A stretch of DNA of 5,983 nt, taken from NCBI GenBank assembly GCA_030425055.1, contig JAUHVN010000183.1:1-5983 (forward strand), given 5' to 3'. The first letter of the stretch is position 1. Each line of letters starts with the position of its first letter. Below are positions 1-4,516 of the stretch, one piece after another. This stretch comes from Actinomycetes bacterium. GTDB lineage: Bacteria; Actinomycetota; Actinomycetes; Actinomycetales; Microbacteriaceae. The notes under the pieces were generated by a model. It made no database searches. It was not told the DNA's origin and was given only the letters and a program-made list of their open reading frames with translations. The position numbers were made by a program, and so were the translations under genes.

Positions 1-145
1 GCTTGAACTCGAGAATGGTGATGAAGAGCTGGATGGCGAGAATGAAGAAAGCGAGCAGCACGATGATCCAGGCCACCATCAGCACCGCGATCTGGACGAA
101 GTTCTCGAAGAAGGCGATTGGCCCGATTAGTTCTTTCACCTCCCT
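1..145 (-). other. Fragment resembling the interior of TrbL (conjugative transfer, VirB6/TrbL family), in frame with pcaG
   Basis: Read on the minus strand in the pcaG frame, this stretch gives about 48 residues including GPIAFFENFVQIAVLMVAW, IIVLLAFFILAIQ and LFITILEFK. That is one long or two short membrane segments ending in the LEFK that, from memory, marks the central part of TrbL proteins of IncP-like and Tn4371-like conjugation systems. TrbL is a polytopic inner-membrane protein of the mating-pair apparatus. The rest of the gene would lie to the left of the window. G+C is 74 of 140 bases (53%) by hand count in 1-140, against 110 of 160 (69%) in 141-300. It also uses codons rare in the rest of the window, such as CTA, AAA and ATT. 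The exact join cannot be placed better than about 135-160. Another polytopic membrane protein remains possible. Confidence 0.6.
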
Positions 146-607
146 GAGAAGCGGATCGGCGGCGACCAGCGAGTCGTCGTCGGGCAGGTAGATGCGGGTG
201 TGGAGCTTGTTCGGCAGACCGCGCGCGTACACGACGACCGCGAAGAAGGGCGCCTTCCCGTCGACCGGCCCGGGATTGCGCGTCCAGAACTCGTAGCGCC
301 CCTCGTCCGTCGTGAAGCTGCGGCCGAATCCGGTGAAGGTGTGGTCGTCGCGGCGATGCGAGCCTCGCGCCCGCGAGATGGTTCCGTCGGTGTCGGCGCC
401 CCAGATTTCGACGATCGAGTCGGGGATCGGGCTGCCGGCGCCGTCGTACACAGTGCCGCCGAGCACAATCGCGCCGGGACTGTGCGGGTGCGCGACCTCG
501 TGCATCTTCGGGTATTCGGTGCCGAAGGCGAAGAACGGGCCGACCGTCTGCCCCGCAGTCGGGGAGTGCGTCTTCTCGCCCCACGAGGTGGGAGGTGTCG
601 CGGCCAT
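1..607 (-). CDS. pcaG: Protocatechuate 3,4-dioxygenase alpha subunit, C-terminus replaced by a TrbL-like segment; runs off left edge
   Basis: PcaG is the non-iron-binding subunit that pairs with PcaH to cleave protocatechuate to 3-carboxy-cis,cis-muconate. The start at 607 overlaps the pcaH stop (TGATG) and has a GGAGA ribosome site six bases upstream, inside the end of pcaH. Residues 1-154 are recognisable PcaG: TVGPFFAFGTEYP near residue 22, the beta-sandwich stretch VLGGTVYDGAGSPIPDS, WGADTDG, TFTGFGRS, EGRYEFWTRNPGP, and ARGLPNKLHTRIYLP. Arg138 in HTRIY probably matches the conserved active-site Arg133 of Pseudomonas alpha subunits. After the family motif ADPLL at about residue 154, the usual C-terminal 30-40 residues (ending in an RFD-x-RLQG-type strand) are missing. 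The frame instead continues with REVKELIGPIAFFENF and membrane-spanning sequence to residue 202 at the edge, with no stop. The alpha subunit as read is therefore chimeric. Identification of the N-terminal three quarters is secure; the gene's real 3' end is unknown. Confidence 0.9.
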   Translation of the reverse strand, partial: MAATPPTSWGEKTHSPTAGQTVGPFFAFGTEYPKMHEVAHPHSPGAIVLGGTVYDGAGSPIPDSIVEIWGADTDGTISRARGSHRRDDHTFTGFGRSFTTDEGRYEFWTRNPGPVDGKAPFFAVVVYARGLPNKLHTRIYLPDDDSLVAADPLLREVKELIGPIAFFENFVQIAVLMVAWIIVLLAFFILAIQLFITILEFK

Positions 608-1473
608 CAGTGGTCTCCGTCCTGCTCGAACCACGTGGCATCCGGTCCGTCGACGACGATGTCCCATCGGTAGCCCATCGAGAACTCCGGCACGGTGAGG
701 TCGTGGTCGTACGTCGAGATGAGCGCGTCGCGGTCCTTCTGACGTCGGATCGTGTTGTAGATCGGGTCGAGCGCGAACAGCGGATCACCCGGGAAGTACA
801 TCTGCGTGACGATGCGCTGGGTGAACCCGGTGCCGAACACCGAGAAGTGGATGTGCGCGGGCCGCCACGCGTTGATGTGGTTCTTCCACGGGTAGGGGCC
901 GGGCTTGATGGTCGTGAACTTGTAACGGCCTTCGTCGTCGGTCACCATTCGGCCGGCGCCGGTGAAGTTCGGGTCGAGCGGAGCCGGATGCTGGTCGCGC
1001 TGGTGGATGTAGCGCCCGGCGGCGTTGGCCTGCCAGACCTCGATGAGCTGGTTGCGCAGCGGCCTGCCCCATGAATCGAGCAACCGGCCCTCGACGGTGA
1101 TGCGCTCGCCCTGGGGTTCGCCGGTGTGCTGCAGCGTGAGGTCGGCCTCGATCGCCGCGACGTCGCGCTGGCCGTACGCCGGCGAGAGCAGCTCGATGGT
1201 CTCGGGATCGACGAGCTTGGGGTTCTTGGTCGGGTGGCGCAGGATGCTCGAGCGGTACGGCGGGAAGTCGTAGAGGGTCGCCGGTACGACCTCGCCCGCG
1301 GCCTCGCGCGCGTTCGCCGCGGCGTGCAGGTCGATGATCTCCTGCGTGATCTGGGACTGCGGGGGCATGTCGGCCGAGGCCAGCAGGGTCTCGGGTGCCG
1401 CCGCCGTGGCGGACTGCTCGAGGATGACGTGGGAGCCGAACGACTCCTCGCCGGACGTGCTCTCGTCGGTCAT
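607..1473 (-). CDS. pcaH: Protocatechuate 3,4-dioxygenase beta subunit
   Basis: This is the iron-carrying subunit of the intradiol ring-cleavage enzyme (3,4-PCD) that opens protocatechuate between its two hydroxyls. The protein is 288 residues. Fe(III) ligands are all visible: Tyr155 (AAGRYIHQ), Tyr194 (KPGPYPW), His207 and His209 (WRPAHIHFS). Their spacing of 39, 13 and 2 residues is identical to Tyr408, Tyr447, His460 and His462 of the Pseudomonas putida enzyme, and Arg204 fits the conserved Arg457. The stretch ITQEIIDLH to LYDFPPYRSSILRHPTKNP is the beta-subunit N-terminal extension. A GTG at 1542 would extend the protein by 23 residues. The ATG at 1473 is preferred because AAGGAG (1478-1483) lies just upstream and the extension WCHACAHPRRRR looks non-coding. 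The stop overlaps the pcaG start by one base, indicating translational coupling and balanced subunit synthesis. It lies 69 bases after the iclR gene ending at 1543 and may be co-transcribed with it. No clear separate promoter was seen in that gap. Confidence 0.97.
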   Translation of the reverse strand: MTDESTSGEESFGSHVILEQSATAAAPETLLASADMPPQSQITQEIIDLHAAANAREAAGEVVPATLYDFPPYRSSILRHPTKNPKLVDPETIELLSPAYGQRDVAAIEADLTLQHTGEPQGERITVEGRLLDSWGRPLRNQLIEVWQANAAGRYIHQRDQHPAPLDPNFTGAGRMVTDDEGRYKFTTIKPGPYPWKNHINAWRPAHIHFSVFGTGFTQRIVTQMYFPGDPLFALDPIYNTIRRQKDRDALISTYDHDLTVPEFSMGYRWDIVVDGPDATWFEQDGDH

Positions 1474-1477
1474 GGGT

Positions 1478-1483
1478 CTCCTT
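1478..1483 (-). promoter_or_regulatory. Ribosome binding site that decides the pcaH start
   Basis: On the minus strand the sequence reads GAAGGAGACCC immediately before the ATG at 1473. A nearly identical leader (GTCGAAGGAGAC) precedes pobA. This supports 1473 rather than the upstream GTG at 1542, which would begin one base before the last base of the preceding iclR stop codon. Confidence 0.75.
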
Positions 1484-1542
1484 CGACGCGGGTGGGCACA
1501 AGCGTGGCACCACTCGTCCGCGCCGACACGGTCGACTCCCAC

Positions 1543-2307
1543 TCAGCGGGAATCGCGCAGTGCGGCATGCAGGTCGGCCGCGGTCTGCACCACCAGTGGC
1601 GCCAGACGCCGCTCGTCAGCGCGATCCAGGTGCACGACGAGCCCGATCGCGGTCGGCGGCAGGCCCTCGACCGCCGCCAGGGGAGCCGCTACCGATACGT
1701 TGCCGAGCGTCATCTCTTCGCGGGTGGTCGCGTACCCGCGCGTGCGGGCGCGCGCCAGCTCGTCGCGCAGCGCCGGCTCGGACGTGATCGAGCGCGTGGT
1801 CTCGCGCTCGAGGGTGCGCGTGAAGTAGCGGTCGAGCCACGACGCGTCCCGCGTGGACAGCAGCGCCTTGCCCACGCCGGTCGTGTGCAGCGGCTGACGG
1901 CCTCCCATGCGGCTGAGGGTCGGGATCGACGCCTGACCGGTGACCCGACCGACGAACAGGGCCGCCGCCTGCTCGGGCTCGCCGTCCAGCACCGCGAGGT
2001 GCACGTTCTCGGCGGTGGCCTCGTACAGGCGCAGCATGTGCGGCAGCGCGGTCTCGCGCAGGCGCAGCGACAGTGGCGACAGCTCGCCGCGCTCCCACAG
2101 GCGCGGGCCGATCGCGTAGCGGTGGCCGGGCTGGCGCACCAGCATCCGCTCCGCCACCAGGTTCGCCAGCAGCCGGTGCAGGCTCGACGACGCGAGCCCG
2201 GTACGCCGACCGAGCTCTGCCGCGGTGAGCGCGGGCTCGTCCTCGTCGAAGCAGTCCAGCACCCGCAGCATCCGCTCCAGCACGCCCTCGCCCGCTGCCT
2301 CTGCCAT
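1543..2307 (-). CDS. IclR-family transcriptional regulator, probable regulator of pcaHG
   Basis: The 254-residue protein has the standard IclR layout. An N-terminal winged helix-turn-helix covers about residues 8-72 (ALTAAELGRRTGLASSS with recognition helix SSLHRLLANLV). A linker helix with LRLRETALPHMLRLYE follows, then a C-terminal effector-binding domain of about residues 85-250. That domain shows PLHTTGVGKALLS (139-151) and GYATTREEMTLGNVSVAAPL (191-210), both typical of the family. It lies directly upstream of pcaH on the same strand, so by analogy with PcaR/PcaU-type IclR proteins it may respond to protocatechuate or a downstream intermediate; that role is inferred. The ATG at 2307 is preceded by TAACGT six bases upstream, which suggests a leaderless transcript starting on the A of the ATG. 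It is transcribed divergently from a second, paralogous IclR gene across a shared palindromic region. Confidence 0.93.
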   Translation of the reverse strand: MAEAAGEGVLERMLRVLDCFDEDEPALTAAELGRRTGLASSSLHRLLANLVAERMLVRQPGHRYAIGPRLWERGELSPLSLRLRETALPHMLRLYEATAENVHLAVLDGEPEQAAALFVGRVTGQASIPTLSRMGGRQPLHTTGVGKALLSTRDASWLDRYFTRTLERETTRSITSEPALRDELARARTRGYATTREEMTLGNVSVAAPLAAVEGLPPTAIGLVVHLDRADERRLAPLVVQTAADLHAALRDSR

Positions 2308-2313
2308 GGACTC

Positions 2314-2342
2314 ACGTTAGCCGCCGCCCTGCCCCCTGCCGA
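2314..2342 (-). promoter_or_regulatory. Probable leaderless promoter of the minus-strand iclR gene
   Basis: On the minus strand, TCGGCA (2342-2337, four of six matches to TTGACA) and TAACGT (2319-2314, a TANNNT -10 box) are separated by 17 bases. The -10 box ends six bases before the ATG at 2307, placing the likely transcript start on the A of the start codon. There is no good Shine-Dalgarno sequence, which agrees with leaderless translation, common in actinobacteria. Confidence 0.55.
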
Positions 2343-2396
2343 GCGGACAAGATTGCCCGCGACACTCCGCGCTGAGCGGGCATGCATGTCCGCTCG
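2340..2396. promoter_or_regulatory. 57-bp symmetric double operator between two divergent iclR genes
   Basis: The region is an interrupted palindrome centred on base 2368. The outer arms are CGAGCGGACA (2340-2349) and TGTCCGCTCG (2387-2396). The inner arms are TGCCCGC (2354-2360) and GCGGGCA (2376-2382). A four-base asymmetric patch lies on each side and a 15-base centre separates the halves. Each half is itself an 18-bp near-palindrome: GCGGACAAGATTGCCCGC (2343-2360) and GCGGGCATGCATGTCCGC (2376-2393), with consensus GCGGnCAnnnnTGnCCGC. The two are 33 bp apart centre to centre, about three helical turns. The centre lies 61 and 59 bases from the two divergent start codons. IclR proteins often bind paired palindromes as dimers of dimers, so this is probably an autoregulatory site. 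Which of the two regulators binds is not shown by the sequence. Confidence 0.7.
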
Positions 2397-2412
2397 AGGA
2401 GGTCATGGCGCG

Positions 2413-2421
2413 TGGGATGCT
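2413..2421 (+). promoter_or_regulatory. Possible leaderless extended -10 element for the plus-strand iclR gene
   Basis: TGG followed by GATGCT (2416-2421) resembles an extended -10 box and ends five bases before the ATG at 2427. No convincing -35 box is present. The right half of the divergent operator occupies about -51 to -34 relative to A2427, mirroring the left half relative to the other gene, which could suit activator-dependent transcription. The strong GAGGAGG at 2396-2402 competes with this reading (see the gene entry). Confidence 0.35.
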
Positions 2422-2426
2422 GTGGC

Positions 2427-3179
2427 ATGGCCAACTCCCCGACGGGCGAGTCGATGACCGAGCGCATCGTGCGCGTGCTCGACACCTTCTCGTCGGACCG
2501 CACCGTTCAGACCGCGGCGCAGATCGGCCGTCGCGCCGGCCTGCCCTCGTCGACCGCGCACCGCATCGTCGACGACCTCGTCGAGGCCGGCCTGCTCGAG
2601 CGCGACGACGAGCACCGCGTGCGGCTCGGCCTGCGGCTGTGGGAGCTCGCCCTGCGCGGCTCGACCGCGCTGCGGCTGCGGCAGGCAGCGCTGCCGCACA
2701 TGGAGCGGGTGCAGGCGCGCATCCGCGAGCACACCCAGCTCGCCGTGCTCGAGCAGGACGAGGCACTGTTCCTCGAGCGGCTGTCGCATCCCGACGCCGG
2801 CGCCAACATCACCCGGATCGCGGGTCGGCTGCCCCTGCACGCCTCGTCGTCGGGACTGGTGCTGCTCGCGCACGCGCCCGCCGATCTGCGGGAGCGGGTG
2901 CTGACGGCGCCGCTGCGTGCGGTCTCGCCCGAGACGATGACGGATGCCGCGGTGCTCCGCCGCGCGCTCGCCGAGATCCGGGCCCGGGGCTTCGTGGTCG
3001 CGGCAGGATCGATCGAGTCCGTGTCCACCGGCGTCGCGGTGCCCGTGCGCGACGGCGGCGAAGTGGTGGCCGCGCTGTCGGTCGTGCTGCCGCGCGAGAC
3101 GCCGACGGGTCCGGCCGTCGAGGCGCTGCTCGACGCGGCGCGGCGGATCGAGGCATCCCTCCGCTCCTCGCGACCCTGA
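2427..3179 (+). CDS. IclR-family transcriptional regulator, probable regulator of pobA
   Basis: With the ATG at 2427 the protein is 250 residues. The winged helix-turn-helix covers about residues 10-75 (TVQTAAQIGRRAGLPSSTAHRIVDDLV). The effector domain follows from about residue 85, with ITRIAGRLPLH (128-138) and a glycine-rich strand SVSTGVAVPVRDGG. Where most IclR proteins have G-x-GKAxLA, this one has SSSGLVLLAH (140-149), so the usual lysine is absent. It resembles the divergent IclR protein (shared RLWE and LRLR-x-ALPHM segments) and is probably a paralogue. It lies 98 bp upstream of pobA on the same strand, so control of 4-hydroxybenzoate use is inferred. Three starts compete: GTG at 2412, nine bases after GAGGAGG; ATG at 2427, with leaderless -10-like sequence and a natural N-terminus MANSPTGES; and ATG at 2454. 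The GTG start would add the unlikely GCCG stretch, so 2427 is preferred. Confidence 0.9.
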   Translation: MANSPTGESMTERIVRVLDTFSSDRTVQTAAQIGRRAGLPSSTAHRIVDDLVEAGLLERDDEHRVRLGLRLWELALRGSTALRLRQAALPHMERVQARIREHTQLAVLEQDEALFLERLSHPDAGANITRIAGRLPLHASSSGLVLLAHAPADLRERVLTAPLRAVSPETMTDAAVLRRALAEIRARGFVVAAGSIESVSTGVAVPVRDGGEVVAALSVVLPRETPTGPAVEALLDAARRIEASLRSSRP

Positions 3180-3194
3180 GTCACTCGAGCCGCT

Positions 3195-3209
3195 TCCCAT
3201 TCAATGGGA
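3195..3209. promoter_or_regulatory. Perfect 15-bp palindrome upstream of pobA, candidate IclR-type operator
   Basis: TCCCATT-C-AATGGGA has perfect seven-base arms around one central base and lies 69 bases before the pobA start. Its A/T-rich core with G/C flanks has the general form of the classical IclR operator (TGGAAAT-n-ATTTCCA). It is unlike the GCGGnCAnnnnTGnCCGC sites between the two regulators, which suggests a different binding protein. The remainder of 3180-3277 holds a GCGATCGC octamer (3232-3239) and two copies of GGTGTCG (3226-3232 and 3245-3251). No -10 box could be assigned with confidence. Confidence 0.55.
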
Positions 3210-3277
3210 TCTTCGATCCGTCGTCGGTGTCGCGATCGCACACTGGTGTCGGCACCGTTCCCGTCGAAGGAGACGCC

Positions 3278-4462
3278 ATGACCACCGAACGCACCCGTGT
3301 CGCCATCGTCGGCGCCGGGCCCGCCGGCCTGCTGCTGTCGCACCTGCTCGCCCAGGCGGGGATCGACTCCATCGTGCTCGATTCGCGCAGCCGCGAAGAG
3401 ATCGAGCACACCATCCGCGCCGGCATCCTCGAGCAGGGAACGGTCGAGATCCTGTCGTCGACGGGAGCGTCCGACCGCGTGCTCACCGAGGGCAACCGGC
3501 ACGACGGCATCGAGCTGCGGTTCGCGGGCGCCGGGCACCGCATCGACTTCGCGGAGCTCGTCGGCCGCGGCGTGTGGCTGTATCCCCAGCACGAGGTGCT
3601 GCGCGACCTCATCGCCGTGCGCCTCGCCGCAGGGGCCGACATCCGATTCGGCGTGACCGCCGACCGGGTCGAGGATGCCGCGGGTGACCGCCCTCGCGTC
3701 GTCGCGACCGATGCAGCCGGCGAGCCGCTCGAGATCGAGGCCGAGATCGTCGTCGGCGCGGACGGCTCGCGCAGCGTCGTCCGCGCGGCGGTCACCGGCT
3801 CGCAGACCGGCGGGTACTTCCGCGAGTACCCCTTCGCCTGGTTCGGCATCCTCTGCGAAGCGCCGCCGAGCGCCGACGAGCTCATCTACAGCAACTCCCC
3901 CGACGGCTTCGCGCTCATCAGCCAGCGCAGCGCGACGGTGCAGCGCATGTACTTCCAGTGCGACCCCGAAGTCGACCCCGAGTCCTACAGCGAGGAGCAG
4001 CTGTGGGAGGAACTGCAGAAGCGGGTTCCCGGCACGACGCTCAACGAGGGGCCGATCTTCCAGCGCGATGTGCTGCGATTCCGCAGCTTCGTCGCCCACG
4101 AGCTGCGCCGCGGCCGCGTAGCGCTCGTCGGGGATGCCGCTCACACCGTGCCGCCCACCGGCGCGAAGGGGATGAACCTCGCCGTCGCCGACGTCGTCGT
4201 GCTCGAGCGCGCGCTGCGCGCCCTGCTGCTTGAGGGCGACGAGCGCCTCCTCGACGACTACGCCGAGACCGCACTGCACCGCATCTGGAAGGCGCAGCAC
4301 TTCTCGTGGTGGATGACCAGCATGCTGCACGTCGCCCCGGATGCCTCCGACTTCGACCGCCTCCGTCAGCTCGGCGAGCTGCGCTCGGTCGTCGAGTCGG
4401 AGGCGGGTCGCCGGTACCTCGCCGAGGCGTACACCGGATGGCCGCTGGAGGGCCTGGCCTGA
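3278..4462 (+). CDS. pobA: 4-hydroxybenzoate 3-monooxygenase (p-hydroxybenzoate hydroxylase)
   Basis: This flavin monooxygenase converts 4-hydroxybenzoate to protocatechuate, the substrate of PcaGH. It is 394 residues, the same length as the Pseudomonas fluorescens enzyme. FAD motifs are VAIVGAGPAGLLL (8-20), VGADGSRSVVR (159-169) and RVALVGDAAHTVPPTGAKG (280-298). Substrate residues align well: Tyr204, Ser215, Arg217, Tyr225, Pro293 and Tyr385 match Tyr201, Ser212, Arg214, Tyr222, Pro293 and Tyr385. IRAGILEQG (46-54) and IWKAQHFSWWMTSMLH (336-351) are family signatures. In the coenzyme helix, Arg33, Gln34, Tyr38 and Arg42 of the Pseudomonas enzyme become Ser36, Arg37, Glu41 and Thr45, suggesting NADH preference. 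The ATG at 3278 has GAAGGAG (3266-3272) five bases upstream. The frame is open back to 2405, but that part is an out-of-frame shadow of the iclR gene. Expression is probably controlled through the palindrome at 3195-3209. Confidence 0.97.
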   Translation: MTTERTRVAIVGAGPAGLLLSHLLAQAGIDSIVLDSRSREEIEHTIRAGILEQGTVEILSSTGASDRVLTEGNRHDGIELRFAGAGHRIDFAELVGRGVWLYPQHEVLRDLIAVRLAAGADIRFGVTADRVEDAAGDRPRVVATDAAGEPLEIEAEIVVGADGSRSVVRAAVTGSQTGGYFREYPFAWFGILCEAPPSADELIYSNSPDGFALISQRSATVQRMYFQCDPEVDPESYSEEQLWEELQKRVPGTTLNEGPIFQRDVLRFRSFVAHELRRGRVALVGDAAHTVPPTGAKGMNLAVADVVVLERALRALLLEGDERLLDDYAETALHRIWKAQHFSWWMTSMLHVAPDASDFDRLRQLGELRSVVESEAGRRYLAEAYTGWPLEGLA

Positions 4463-4468
4463 GCCACG

Positions 4469-4494
4469 CCGCCCTTTCGACCGGGGAGGGGCGG
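4469..4494 (+). terminator. Possible hairpin after pobA, no U-tract
   Basis: CCGCCC (4469-4474) pairs with GGGCGG (4489-4494). The stem can extend inward over TTTC/GGAG with two G-U pairs, leaving a six-base loop. It begins seven bases after the pobA stop and lies just before the transporter promoter. There is no run of T after it, so it is at best an actinobacterial-style hairpin without a U-tract; chance pairing in G-rich sequence is possible. Confidence 0.3.
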
Positions 4495-4501
4495 GAGGGT
4501 C

Positions 4502-4507
4502 TATAGT
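4502..4507 (+). promoter_or_regulatory. TATAGT -10 box for the transporter gene
   Basis: TATAGT is a near-consensus -10 hexamer in an otherwise G/C-rich 54-bp gap. Transcription would begin about 4511-4514, only three to six bases before the ATG at 4517, so the message would be leaderless or nearly so. No Shine-Dalgarno sequence is correctly placed; the G-rich tracts at 4483-4499 lie upstream of the expected transcript start. A -35 box is weak or absent. The transporter is therefore probably transcribed separately from pobA. Confidence 0.6.
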
Positions 4508-4516
4508 CCGAACCCT

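Noticed and set aside
1501..1531. GTGGGCAC and GTGG-CA-CCAC repeats in the iclR-pcaH gap as an operator for pcaHG.
   Set aside because: The arms are only four bases, no -10 box could be found nearby, and they match neither of the stronger operator classes in the window.
1126..2457. A 443-codon plus-strand frame opposite pcaH and iclR.
   Set aside because: Its translation is rich in R, G, A, Q and V with no recognisable domain, and it lies over genes with clear catalytic and family motifs.
2405..4462. A 685-codon frame that would fuse an extra N-terminal domain to PobA, starting behind a good GAGGAGG site.
   Set aside because: The part before 3278 is an alanine/arginine-rich out-of-frame reading of the iclR gene. 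PobA from 3278 has its own ribosome site and the exact family length of 394 residues.
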